Positions 45,479 to 53,919 of a stretch of 64,000 bases of DNA are shown in pieces. Origin of the DNA: an uncultured Nitrospirales bacterium. GTDB taxonomy: Bacteria > Nitrospirota > Nitrospiria > Nitrospirales > UBA8639. Position 1 is the first letter of the stretch; the number at the start of each line of letters is the position of its first letter. Location: contig OX638327.1 in assembly GCA_951812745.1 (NCBI GenBank), positions 1,229,914 to 1,293,913 of the forward strand. Reading direction: 5' to 3'. Position numbers and translations under genes: made by a program. The notes under the pieces were generated by a model that was not told where the DNA came from, did no database searches, and saw only the letters and a list, made by a program, of their open reading frames with translations.

Positions 45479-46465
45479 ATGAAAGCCTTGGTCACAGGGG
45501 TCACGGGGTTTGTCGGGTCCGCCGTGGCGCGGGCCGTGGTCCAAACCGGCACGGAGGTCCGGGGGCTGGTCCGGCCCGGCGCGGACCTGCGGGCCCTGGA
45601 CGGGCTGTCCATCGAAACCGTAGCTGGCGATTTGCACGATGCCGCGTCGCTCCGGTCGGCGCTGCACGGCTGCCGGCAGGTGTACCACGTGGCGGCGCAT
45701 TATGCCCTGTGGGCGCGCGACCCGTCGGTGTTCTACAAGGTGAACGTCGACGGCACGAGGACGTTGCTCGCCGCGGCGCGCGAGTCGGGCGTCGACCGAG
45801 TCGTGTACACGAGTACGATCGGCGCCATCGGGTTGCCCGACGGCGGTGGGCCGGGCACGGAGGAGACCCCGGTGTCCCTGGCGCAGATGACCGGGGATTA
45901 CAAGCGCTCCAAGTATCTGGCCGAGCAGGAGGTCTTGAAAGCGGCGGACGCGGGGTTGCCCGTGGTGATCGTGAATCCCTCGGCGCCGGTGGGGGTGTGT
46001 GACGTGAAGCCGACGCCGACCGGGCAGATCGTCGTCGATTTTATGAAGGGACGCATGGTGGCCTACGTGGAAACCGGCCTGAATCTCATCGACGTGGATG
46101 ACGTGGCCGTGGGCCACGTCCGGGCCATGGAGCGCGGGCGGACCGGTGAGCGGTACATCCTGGGGTCTTGCAACCTCATGCTGAAAGAGGTGTTCGAGAT
46201 CCTGGCGGGGTTGACCGGCGTCAAGGCGCCCAAGTTGAAGCTCCCCCGTGGGCTGATCCTGCCCCTCGCCCACGTCGACAAGTGGCTGGCCGATTACGTG
46301 ACGCATCGCCCCCCGCGCATCCCGCTCGACGGCGTCCGCATGGCCAAGTACGTGATGCACTATGATTGCTCCAAAGCCGTCCGGGAACTGAGCTTGCCCC
46401 AGACGCCGCCGGAGGTGGCCCTGGAAAAAGCGGTGCGCTGGTTCCGCGATCATGGGTACGCATAA
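45479..46465 (+). CDS. hpnA: Hopanoid-associated sugar epimerase-like protein (HpnA)
   Basis: 328 residues of the NAD-dependent epimerase/SDR family: TGVTGFVGSAVARAV (NAD loop), VYHVAAHYALWA, VYTSTIGAIGLP, YKRSKYLAEQEV (catalytic Tyr-x3-Lys) and IVNPSAPVG. The pattern (AHYALWA, NPSAPVG) is that of HpnA from hopanoid clusters. Other hpn genes are not seen. The upstream region is AT-rich. A shortened dispersed repeat follows its stop. Confidence 0.9.
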   Translation: MKALVTGVTGFVGSAVARAVVQTGTEVRGLVRPGADLRALDGLSIETVAGDLHDAASLRSALHGCRQVYHVAAHYALWARDPSVFYKVNVDGTRTLLAAARESGVDRVVYTSTIGAIGLPDGGGPGTEETPVSLAQMTGDYKRSKYLAEQEVLKAADAGLPVVIVNPSAPVGVCDVKPTPTGQIVVDFMKGRMVAYVETGLNLIDVDDVAVGHVRAMERGRTGERYILGSCNLMLKEVFEILAGLTGVKAPKLKLPRGLILPLAHVDKWLADYVTHRPPRIPLDGVRMAKYVMHYDCSKAVRELSLPQTPPEVALEKAVRWFRDHGYA

Positions 46466-46479
46466 AGGGGGGAAAGAGA

Positions 46480-46561
46480 ATGCGGGGTTTCGTCCCCGCA
46501 CGACGAGGTCCTTTTGCTTCGACAAAAGGACCTCGGCGTGCGGGGCCGACACCCCGCATTG
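46480..46561. repeat. Short copy of the 215-bp repeat
   Basis: AATGCGGGGTTTCGTCCCC to CACCCCGCATT, a shortened form in which the outer parts are inverted repeats of each other, making an 80-bp hairpin with the GGTCC/GGACC hairpin inside. It may act as a terminator for hpnA. Confidence 0.8.
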
Positions 46562-46704
46562 CATTCCTCACCGTGCATCGAATCAAGGCTTGTATGGAAC
46601 CGGCGAGCCGGGTAAGATATACTTAGATGTCCTTTCACGATGTACCCTTTCCCCTGAACGATCAATGAAGCGCACCTTTCTCCTCCTTCCGAGATGAGGT
46701 TTAC

Positions 46705-47784
46705 ATGTCTGCGAGCATGAAAAAGATCGCGGTGGCCGCCGTGCTGGCCGTTTCGGCCTGGTTCGGGAGCGGGGCCCTGGGGTTCCCCCACGTGTTCCAG
46801 GCGATGTTCGTGGCGTACGTGACGTTGGGCCTGGCGGTGTTTCTGCTTCTGGATGCCCCGCCCATGAAACGGCTGTCGGGGTGGACTGCCGGTGCGGCGC
46901 TGGTGGGGTTCTATCTCGTGCTGTCCGCGATTTATATCGTGGGCGCGTCGTCCTGGCCGCAATATGATCCGGACGTGGAAAAGGGCAAGATCGAAAAGAT
47001 TCTCAAACGCAAGCGCGCCCTGGTCATGGCCGAGCAAAGCCAGGTGGACGCGTTGCTCGAACGCGTGCAGGCGCTGCAGGATAATTCGCAGACCGTGATC
47101 GCGCGGCTCGGCCGGTTCGCCCCGGCGGTCGAGGTGGCGGAGACCGCTCAGGATCAGGGCGCTCTCACGGTGGTGGAACGCGGGGCCGAGGTCTATGATT
47201 TGTACGAGTGTTACAACTGCCACAAGATCGGGGGCAAGGGGAGCGTCAAGAAACGCGGGCCGATCCTGGACAACATCGGCAGTTTGTTGACGGTCAACGA
47301 TATCAAGCGGAAAATTTTCGATCCGACGTACCTGTATGCGAAGGGGTTCGAGAAAGAGCATAAAAAGGGCCGGATGCCGGATAAGTACAAGGACTTGATG
47401 ACGGACGAAGAGGTGACGGCGCTCGCGACGTATTTGTCCACGCTGAAGGATCCCACGGCCGAGACCCCGAAACCCGTTTTTGTGAAGGCCAACGTGGAAC
47501 ACGGGTTTACGGTGTTCGGGTACGTCCGGGATCCATCGGGCCGGGCGCTGCCCGGTACGGAGGTGCATGCCATGCCCCAGGTCAAGGGCGGGCACGGGGC
47601 CTCCGGCAAGACGAACGAGGCCGGGTATTTTGAAATTTTCCTGCACATGCATAATGAAAACGCGGGCGCGACGGTCGAGGTGGCGGCTCAAGGCGTGAAG
47701 AAAACGTTTGTGGCCGACTATGATCCCGGTGATACAATCACCAGGCGGCAGCAGTCCCTGGATTTGACGGTGGCTGCGCAATAG
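46705..47784 (+). CDS. Membrane-anchored cytochrome c with C-terminal Ig-like domain
   Basis: 359 residues. Two or three N-terminal membrane segments (to about 90), a coiled-coil stretch, a mono-heme motif CYNCH with a distal Met in KKGRMPDKYKDL, then a carboxypeptidase-regulatory/Ig-like beta domain (GFTVFGYVRDPSGRALPG) at the C terminus. The heme domain should face the periplasm and pass electrons. GAGG stands before the ATG. The combination is not one I can name; it could serve a nitrite- or quinol-linked chain. Confidence 0.85.
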   Translation: MSASMKKIAVAAVLAVSAWFGSGALGFPHVFQAMFVAYVTLGLAVFLLLDAPPMKRLSGWTAGAALVGFYLVLSAIYIVGASSWPQYDPDVEKGKIEKILKRKRALVMAEQSQVDALLERVQALQDNSQTVIARLGRFAPAVEVAETAQDQGALTVVERGAEVYDLYECYNCHKIGGKGSVKKRGPILDNIGSLLTVNDIKRKIFDPTYLYAKGFEKEHKKGRMPDKYKDLMTDEEVTALATYLSTLKDPTAETPKPVFVKANVEHGFTVFGYVRDPSGRALPGTEVHAMPQVKGGHGASGKTNEAGYFEIFLHMHNENAGATVEVAAQGVKKTFVADYDPGDTITRRQQSLDLTVAAQ

Positions 47785-47813
47785 GGGATCATGGCCGGGA
47801 TGGAGTGGCGTGT

Positions 47814-48215
47814 ATGAGAGGGTTTGTGCTTCGCTTCATCGTCACGGGGGTGGCGGTGGTGGTCGCGGCCCAGATTATTCCGGGCCTGGCCATCGATTCG
47901 TTCGCCGCGGGCGTGGTCGGCGTGCTGGTGTTGGCGGTCCTGAACGCCGTGGTCCGGCCACTCCTGTATTTGCTTTCGGCGCCCTTCATCGTCGTGACGC
48001 TCGGCCTGTTCATGATCGTGATCAATGCCTTCCTGCTGCACGTGGTTTCCGTGCTGGTGAAAGGGTTTTACGTGGCGGGATTCTGGCCGGCGGTCGGCGG
48101 GGCGGTGTTGATCAGCCTCGTCAGTGCGACGGTGAACGTGATGGTCTCCAATCGCGGCCACGTGCAGGTGGTCGCATCTCCGTCCCGGCAACGAAAGATC
48201 CGGCATATCAATTGA
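47814..48215 (+). CDS. YvlD/phage-holin-4-superfamily membrane protein
   Basis: 133 residues from ATG 47814 (GGAG eight bases upstream). Four membrane helices with VLNAVVRPLLYLLSAPF and VVTLGLFMIVINAFLLH, the pattern of the YvlD family. Role unknown. Thirty bases after the cytochrome gene. Confidence 0.88.
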   Translation: MRGFVLRFIVTGVAVVVAAQIIPGLAIDSFAAGVVGVLVLAVLNAVVRPLLYLLSAPFIVVTLGLFMIVINAFLLHVVSVLVKGFYVAGFWPAVGGAVLISLVSATVNVMVSNRGHVQVVASPSRQRKIRHIN

Positions 48216-48230
48216 AGTCATTCTTTTTTT

Positions 48231-48436
48231 CATGCGGGGTTTCGCCCCCGCACGACGAGGTCCTTTTGTTTCGGCAAAAGAACCCAAAACCATTGGCGCC
48301 CGGGCGTGGCCCCAGGGGTGCCTTTGCCCCAGTCCCGCTTGCGTGGGCTGCGGAACTCGCTTCGCTCAGACAGTCCTCGCCCCCAAAAAGGTGTCGGGAC
48401 CGGGGCGCAGCCACGCCCGCAGGCGCCGGGACATGG
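48231..48436. repeat. 215-bp dispersed repeat, copy 2
   Basis: Same sequence as 44029-44245 with few changes; both run in the same direction. Followed by a CTCGCCCTCTGGGAGAGGG and TTGGGGTGAGGG hairpin repeat (48462-48500). Confidence 0.85.
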
Positions 48437-48541
48437 CTCGATAAGATAGCGCGTTTCTCCCTCGCCCTCTGGGAGAGGGTTGGGGTGAGGGTGGGTTTGT
48501 CATTAAAATGAGCCAACATCTACAATGCGACGGTTGTGACG

Positions 48542-50338
48542 ATGACTAAAAAGAAAACGCAAGACCCGGTTCGGCCTTCCAAGCAGACGACGCTTCAACG
48601 GATCTTAAACACGACGGTCAATGACCTGGGCATGGATGCGACGGTGGCCATCCTGAACCACCCCAAAGGCCCGTTGGTGCCGCAGGCGTCCAAAGGGTTT
48701 TCAGCCCGTGAGGTTCGCGCCGTGCTTCGGACGCTTTCGGGAGGAGACGGGCCACACAGTCGTCACCTCTGGAGTCTCGAAGAGAAGGATGGGAACGGGG
48801 CGATCCAGCTTCGCATGATGACGCCCGGTTCGAAGAATCTCCTGGCGAGGCTCCTCCACAACGGGAAAGTGGTCTATGGGGCGCTGGTCGCGGGGAAACA
48901 AGAGAAGCGGCCGTTTACCAAGCGTGAAAAAACCGCGGTGGACTCGGCCGGTCACCGGATCACCGAGCAATTGCGGGAAGCGAACCTGTTCGATCAGTCC
49001 GTGCTCCTGACGCGCCCCTGGGTCCTGCCGGATCCGTCGGCCGAGGAACCCGAGGCGGAGGCTGCCGACGCGACCACGCGCGCCTATACCTCACCCCGGG
49101 TCCAGGAACGAGTCGCCGAGCGTTTGACCGAGGCGCAGTCCCTGGTGGCGTTCGAGCGGGCATGGGTCATGCTGTATGATCCGTTAGCCGCATCCCTGGA
49201 AGTCCTGGGCTGTGTGGCCGGGCATAAGAAAGACCTGCTGCCGGGGCAACGGTTGTCTTTGAACGAATCCGCGTCGGGTTGGGCCGTGCGGCATCGCAAG
49301 CCCCGTATCGATCAGAACCTGGCCTCCACGCAAGGCCGCTTTCAGGATTACAAACAGTTGTACCGCGAACGGTTCCGGTGCACGCTCGTGGTGCCCTTTT
49401 TCGTCAGGGGACGCGTGGCCGGGACGCTCACCCTGGCGTCCAAGACGGCTGCCGCATATGAATCCGCGGAAGCCGAGTCCGGCAAACTCGAACCGGTCAC
49501 CACGCAATTGGCCCGGCTGTTTGAAGAACCTTCCTTGAATCTCCTTTCTTCGCCGGAGGTGGCGGTCCCGCCGACGCCGGCGTCGGCGGAATCCGGCGTC
49601 TCGGAGCCGGCGATCCGGCGCCAGGAACGGCAATCGGCCTTGAATGAAGTCAGCTCCTTTCTCGCCACCGAGATTCGTGAGCCCATGGGCTATATTCGGG
49701 CTCAATTGGAGGAGGTGACGGGTGACGGCACCCTCGATTTCGAATCCCAAACCTCCATTGAAGCGGCCATGCGTGACCTGATGCGGATGGAAAGCCTGCT
49801 GAACGACATTTTGGATTTCGCCAAACCCCTCGCCTTAGACCGGCGTCCGTGCCACGTCACCGCCTTGATCGAAGACGCCCTCGCGTTGGTGGCCACGGAC
49901 CTGAAAGTGAATCGGATCGAGGTCACGAAAGAGTCTCCTGCGCGTCTGGGGGAGGTGCGATGGGATCAAGAGAAAATCCAACACGCGTTCCTCAGTATTT
50001 TCACGAATGCCCTGGAGGCGATGTCGCCGGGCGGGCATTTGGGAATCGCCGTGTCGCAGAAACGCGGGCGTCAGTCTGAAATGGTCATCTGCATCCACAA
50101 CGACGGCGCCCCGATTCCCGAAGAATTGAGTGAGAGAATTTTTGAACCCTATTTCACGACGAAACGGTCGGGCACGGGGTTGGGCTTGGCGATGGTGAAA
50201 AAAATCGTGGACGAACACGGCGGGCACATCGCCATCGACAGTCGCCCGGAGAAAGGAACGCTGGTTACCATCACGTTGCCGGCCATGCGTCCCAGGCGCC
50301 CCTATCGAGGGAGAGGCCGGCCGCCAAGGCGGCGATAA
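48542..50338 (+). CDS. GAF-domain sensor with HATPase but no H-box histidine
   Basis: About 599 residues. A region with GAF-like folds (about 20-140 and 190-330: FERAWVMLYDPLAASLEV, GWAVRHRKPRI), then a helical region where the phospho-acceptor box would be (LATEIREPMGYI): Thr sits where His is expected. The HATPase is intact (NALEAMSPGG, NDGAPIPEELSERIFEPYF, SGTGLGLAMVKKIV). It may bind ATP and act by protein contact, or pass phosphate another way. Start could also be GTG 48536. No response regulator is adjacent. Confidence 0.85.
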   Translation: MTKKKTQDPVRPSKQTTLQRILNTTVNDLGMDATVAILNHPKGPLVPQASKGFSAREVRAVLRTLSGGDGPHSRHLWSLEEKDGNGAIQLRMMTPGSKNLLARLLHNGKVVYGALVAGKQEKRPFTKREKTAVDSAGHRITEQLREANLFDQSVLLTRPWVLPDPSAEEPEAEAADATTRAYTSPRVQERVAERLTEAQSLVAFERAWVMLYDPLAASLEVLGCVAGHKKDLLPGQRLSLNESASGWAVRHRKPRIDQNLASTQGRFQDYKQLYRERFRCTLVVPFFVRGRVAGTLTLASKTAAAYESAEAESGKLEPVTTQLARLFEEPSLNLLSSPEVAVPPTPASAESGVSEPAIRRQERQSALNEVSSFLATEIREPMGYIRAQLEEVTGDGTLDFESQTSIEAAMRDLMRMESLLNDILDFAKPLALDRRPCHVTALIEDALALVATDLKVNRIEVTKESPARLGEVRWDQEKIQHAFLSIFTNALEAMSPGGHLGIAVSQKRGRQSEMVICIHNDGAPIPEELSERIFEPYFTTKRSGTGLGLAMVKKIVDEHGGHIAIDSRPEKGTLVTITLPAMRPRRPYRGRGRPPRRR

Positions 50339-50402
50339 CCAATAGAGGCTCTGCAACGACCTGCGGCTGAAGTAGGCCCCCTGGTGTCCCCCATGCCTTT
50401 TC

Positions 50403-50431
50403 TTGACAGAGTCCCATACGCGACCTAGAAT
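50403..50431 (+). promoter_or_regulatory. Sigma70-type promoter of tRNA-Gly
   Basis: TTGACA at 50403-50408, 17-bp spacer, TAGAAT at 50426-50431, 24 bases before the tRNA 5' end. Confidence 0.85.
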
Positions 50432-50455
50432 CAATAGGGAATCTCCTTCCCAAGA

Positions 50456-50530
50456 GCGGGAATAGCTCAGTGGTAGAGCATCGCCTTGCCAAGGCGAGGG
50501 TCGGGGGTTCAAATCCCCTTTCCCGCTCCA
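50456..50530 (+). tRNA. tRNA-Gly (GCC)
   Basis: 75 nt with encoded CCA. Acceptor GCGGGAA/TTTCCCGC, D arm with TAGCTCAGTGGTAGAGCA, anticodon loop TTGCCAA (GCC), T arm GGGGGTTCAAATCCCC. Its 3' part from 50503 is repeated three times downstream. Confidence 0.97.
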
Positions 50531-50720
50531 ACTTTCCCCACAACGCAGCCGATGGATTTGACCTCCCGACCGGGGATTCCGAAAGGGGTGTGCCCCTTTC
50601 GCGGGGTGACCGGAGCGGAGCGCAGGCGCGAGGGGGCATGGCCCCCTAGCGGGAGCCGGCAAAGACGGATTTCTGTCTGCGCCGGCGACGGAGGGGGTTC
50701 AAATCCCCTTTCCCGCTCCA
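50531..50720 (+). repeat. tRNA-tail element unit 1 (190 bp)
   Basis: Starts ACTTTCCCCACAACGCAG and has hairpin GAAAGGGG-TGTG-CCCCTTTC, then GGGGTGACCGGAGCGG, hairpin GAGGGGGCATGGCCCCCT, CTAGCGGGAG, hairpin GCCGGC...GCCGGC, and an exact 28-nt copy of the tRNA-Gly tail (50693-50720). No frame in it is credible as a protein. Confidence 0.9.
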
Positions 50721-50904
50721 ACTTTCCCCACAACGCAGCCGATGGATTTGACCTCCCGACCGGGGATTCCGAAAGGGGTGTGCCCCTTTCGCGGGGTGAC
50801 CGGAGCGGAGCGCAGGCGCGAGGGGGCATGGCCCCCTAGCGGGAGCCGGCAAAGATCTGTCTACGCCGGCGACGGAGGGGGTTCAAATCCCCTTTCCCGC
50901 TCCA
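50721..50904 (+). repeat. tRNA-tail element unit 2 (184 bp)
   Basis: As unit 1 but with a shorter apical part in the third hairpin (AAGATCTGTCTACG), so its GCCGGC stem still closes. Ends with the tail copy at 50877-50904. Confidence 0.9.
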
Positions 50905-51093
50905 ACTTTCCCCCAATGCAGCCGATGGATTTGACCTCCCGACCGGGGATTCCGAAAGGGGTGTGCCCCTTTCGCGGGGTGACCGGAGCGGAGCGCAGGC
51001 GCGAGGGGGCGTGGCCCCCTAGCGGGAGCCGGCAAAGACGGATTTCTGTCTGCGCCGGCGACGGAGGGGGTTCAAATCCCCTTTCCCGCTCCA
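50905..51093 (+). repeat. tRNA-tail element unit 3 (189 bp)
   Basis: Very close to unit 1, with GGGGGCGTGGCC in the second hairpin and a two-base change at its start (ACTTTCCCCCAATGCAG). Ends with the tail copy at 51066-51093, then ACTTTCTACAAAG, where the shared ACTTTC stops. Confidence 0.9.
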
Positions 51094-51143
51094 ACTTTCT
51101 ACAAAGTCGCAGGGATCCATTTTTAGATGGCAATGAAGAAAAT

Positions 51144-52334
51144 TTAGCCTTCCTGTCTCCTAATGAATGGCAGGAAAGCCAAGAGCTTTTCTTTCTTTAC
51201 CTCATACCCGTCAGGTGACTGCCGAACCAAATCCATTTGGACAACGGCATTAAGATCTCTTATTAATGTTCTGATATGAAGAGACCCATATTCTGAAGCT
51301 ATTTTGGGGCTAAGGCCGCGAATCAAATTTAATGGAACGGGGTTCGGCGATAGAGTCAGCGCTAGAACTAATTCACGACGCCGTTTATGCGTTTTCGTCG
51401 CCTTTGTTGCCTGAAACGCCTCATGCACGAAATTATGCCACGCGATATTCCACTGATGGAATTTAATAGTCTCCAATTGTTCTTCCAGCCCATCTACAAA
51501 TCCCTCAAGAGCATATCGCAAAAATGGCAGTGTGGCACCGCCAGATTTACTAGCAAGATCTAACTGCCTATAGTAATCCCCCCTTGTCGTATTGTAATGA
51601 TTGCTCAACAAATGGGCAGCTATGTCTGGCACACCAGAACTAAATAAAATGAAGAACTCGATTAATCGAGCCGTTCTGCCGTTCCCATCTCCAAATGGAT
51701 GAATCCAGGCAATATAGAGATGAGCGATCACCGCTTTAATCATGGCGGAGACGATTTTTGAGTCTCTCCCATAATAAGGGAGTGAAAAGTGATCACTGTT
51801 TAACCACTCACAAAGACGCTCAAGGAGATAGGCACAGTCTTCTCTTGGGGCTCCGCGATATTGAAAAACCCCTACTTGAAATTTTGGTATTTCACCTGGA
51901 GTAACCCCCTCTTCAAGGTTTAAATTGTTCAACACTTGCCTGTTGAAGTGTTTAATTAAATTGGCTGTGAGCCTTTGGGGGCCTTGGTTCTTGATTGCCT
52001 GAGCAATTTCATTCAACGCCATTACGATATTATCGACTTCTTGTCCTAAATATTCTTGCGAGGGGGGAAGCGTGAGCTTTCCTTCTATTCTTTTTCGGAC
52101 TTGTTCTTCTGTGAGGGAATTTCCTTCTATTGCCGTGGTTCCCTTCACGCCTTTAGTCAGATAAATTCCGGCAAGCCGATCTGCGATGGCAGGTTTGAGG
52201 GGCAGAGCTGCAATCTGTTCGCACTTAGCCTTTGCTTCTCCCGCCAATGTCCAGATTCCCATATCAGCATGGTCTAAGTTTAATTTAAAACTTATCCAGG
52301 GATGTGTCCCAGTATATTTCAATTTTTTTGTCAT
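51144..52334 (-). CDS. Fic-family protein
   Basis: 396 residues. Fic motif HPFGDGNGRTARLIEF (catalytic His) and the inhibitory-helix pattern TTAIEGNSL near the N terminus. C-terminal winged-helix (RTLIRDLNAVVQMDLVRQS). Fic enzymes usually transfer AMP to proteins, and the inhibitory motif in the same chain points to the self-inhibited class. The gene is clearly more AT-rich than its neighbours and lies just beyond the tRNA-Gly element, consistent with horizontal entry at the tRNA. Confidence 0.93.
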   Translation of the reverse strand: MTKKLKYTGTHPWISFKLNLDHADMGIWTLAGEAKAKCEQIAALPLKPAIADRLAGIYLTKGVKGTTAIEGNSLTEEQVRKRIEGKLTLPPSQEYLGQEVDNIVMALNEIAQAIKNQGPQRLTANLIKHFNRQVLNNLNLEEGVTPGEIPKFQVGVFQYRGAPREDCAYLLERLCEWLNSDHFSLPYYGRDSKIVSAMIKAVIAHLYIAWIHPFGDGNGRTARLIEFFILFSSGVPDIAAHLLSNHYNTTRGDYYRQLDLASKSGGATLPFLRYALEGFVDGLEEQLETIKFHQWNIAWHNFVHEAFQATKATKTHKRRRELVLALTLSPNPVPLNLIRGLSPKIASEYGSLHIRTLIRDLNAVVQMDLVRQSPDGYEVKKEKLLAFLPFIRRQEG

Positions 52335-52481
52335 CTATTTTATGGTTATTTTATTATATATATTAACATATTATAGTAAATTTCATAAAATTTGTCTTAT
52401 TTTTTGTCATTAGTTATGTCATCTATGATAGAAGTGGTCAATGGCAAGCCACGACTTCTCCCTTCCACAAGACCGTTGTTT
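52335..52481. other. AT-rich leader of the fic gene
   Basis: Strongly AT-rich (TTATTATATATATTAACATA), probably the promoter of the fic gene on the minus strand. No gene. Confidence 0.5.
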
Positions 52482-53870
52482 TTACCGTGCCGGCACCTGT
52501 TCCGGGACGAGCACGAGATGCCAGGGAGGCACTTCTTCGCTCATCTGACGAAATTGTCGAGCGGTAAAGCCGGCTGGTATGCCGGGAAAGACGGCGCCAC
52601 GGCGGATTTCCACAAAACGGAAACGGAAGGTCGGGGGCTTCCGCTTCCCGGAACTTGACTCAGCGGGGATCGTCCGTCGAAGCGCGGTCAGGTCCGCGAG
52701 GGAACAACGTGCTCCAACGTCAAGTGCAGCCAGGGTTTGATGAACGTGCCCGAAGATCTCCGGAAGAACGTCCGGAGTGAAGACGACGTCCGTGGGGCGC
52801 ATGCCGGGATCTTCAACCAGTTGTGCGAGGATTTCCCAAAACACTTCGTCATCAATGGCAGCGAGCACACAGAGGGCTCCGCGACGAGCCGCAAGGTTCA
52901 AAAGCGCCAGCGGACCTTGAATCACGAATTTCCAGGCAGGAAAGGTCAAGCACTGGCCCCGATGCATGACTTCCAGGGCCTCTTCTTCGTGAACGCGAAC
53001 CGTCCGGTATTCGCCTTTGGTTTCGATGAGGTGCGAGCGGATGGTGGTTGGCGATAACCGCGTGGGCTCATAGGCAAAGGTCGGCGTGGCCGGCGCGTGA
53101 CAGGTCACCATAGTGTAATGAGCAAGCAGGTGGGGTTGCGCCGAAAGATCCATCATATCGACGCCGCCCCCAAACCGGAATCGAAAATTGTCCGGAGGAT
53201 ATTGGGCAAAGCGGCGCAGGCGTTCCGGGTCGGCGTGGTACGCGCCGCCCAATTGTGAGCCGGGCTGCAGACGATCCACGGCATGAAGCGTGAGCGTTTT
53301 CCCGCTTTGTTGAAATGAAGGGAGATAGTGCTTCAGTAATTCTTCTTCGAACGATAAATCTCCCGCGCCCAAATCGAGCAAAGACGGCTTCTCCACCTGA
53401 AGAAGAAGGTCATACGGCGATGGGTTCTGTTGCACGAAGGCTTCGACGTTATGAGGAGCGGGCCCGAACGACGAGGGTGCTTTTTCCTGGACGAGGGCGA
53501 AGTACACACACAACGCTCGAATCGCCTTTGTGGGCGGGAGCCCCGTTAATTCTTTGAGCCGGACAGGGTCGATCCCCTCCGCCGAGGCAGGGGTTGTCCC
53601 AAGGCCGGCGACCAACCCTTCCTGAAGCGTGCGTGGTAATGGGCTTTGTTGGATGCGTTCCATGAGTCGATCCAGTGTGTGGGCCAGTCTGGAGCGATGG
53701 ACCAGTTTCCTGGCAGACTCCCATTCAGCGGGATTCGCGGATTTGCTTTCCTTCAGGAGTTGGCGAAGTTGAGCAGGGTTTTGTGGCGTCGCCGGTGCAT
53801 TCGACTGTACGGGCATGGAAGGAGTGCTCGACACCGGGAAAGCGTAGCTTTCGATTTCGTCACGCGTCAA
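52482..53870 (-). CDS. Methyltransferase-like protein
   Basis: 462 residues if TTG 53870 is used; an ATG at 53816 would give 444. The middle has LLDLGAGDLSFEEELLKHYL, the SAM-binding glycine motif of class I methyltransferases, with LHAVDRLQPGS as the likely acidic strand. The flanking regions do not match a family I know. Helical N terminus with charged repeats. No clear ribosome binding site at either start. Substrate unknown. Confidence 0.65.
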   Translation of the reverse strand: MTRDEIESYAFPVSSTPSMPVQSNAPATPQNPAQLRQLLKESKSANPAEWESARKLVHRSRLAHTLDRLMERIQQSPLPRTLQEGLVAGLGTTPASAEGIDPVRLKELTGLPPTKAIRALCVYFALVQEKAPSSFGPAPHNVEAFVQQNPSPYDLLLQVEKPSLLDLGAGDLSFEEELLKHYLPSFQQSGKTLTLHAVDRLQPGSQLGGAYHADPERLRRFAQYPPDNFRFRFGGGVDMMDLSAQPHLLAHYTMVTCHAPATPTFAYEPTRLSPTTIRSHLIETKGEYRTVRVHEEEALEVMHRGQCLTFPAWKFVIQGPLALLNLAARRGALCVLAAIDDEVFWEILAQLVEDPGMRPTDVVFTPDVLPEIFGHVHQTLAALDVGARCSLADLTALRRTIPAESSSGKRKPPTFRFRFVEIRRGAVFPGIPAGFTARQFRQMSEEVPPWHLVLVPEQVPAR

Positions 53871-53919
53871 GATTTGCCCGAGGCGATAAGTTGCGGTCAG
53901 ACACCCCCTGTGCTACATC

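Noticed and set aside
50640-50720. Unit end as a true second tRNA gene
   Set aside because: D arm and anticodon arm are missing, replaced by one hairpin; only acceptor and T arm remain.
50531-51093. Units as CRISPR or rRNA fragments
   Set aside because: No spacers; sequence does not fit rRNA. The copied tail identifies tRNA as the source.
50271-51218. Several overlapping long frames on both strands, with Pro/Arg-rich translations such as GDLNPRPS and ERERGFEPP
   Set aside because: They are translations of the tRNA-Gly gene and the tandem element. Period, hairpins and lack of starts show that the DNA is RNA-like, not coding.
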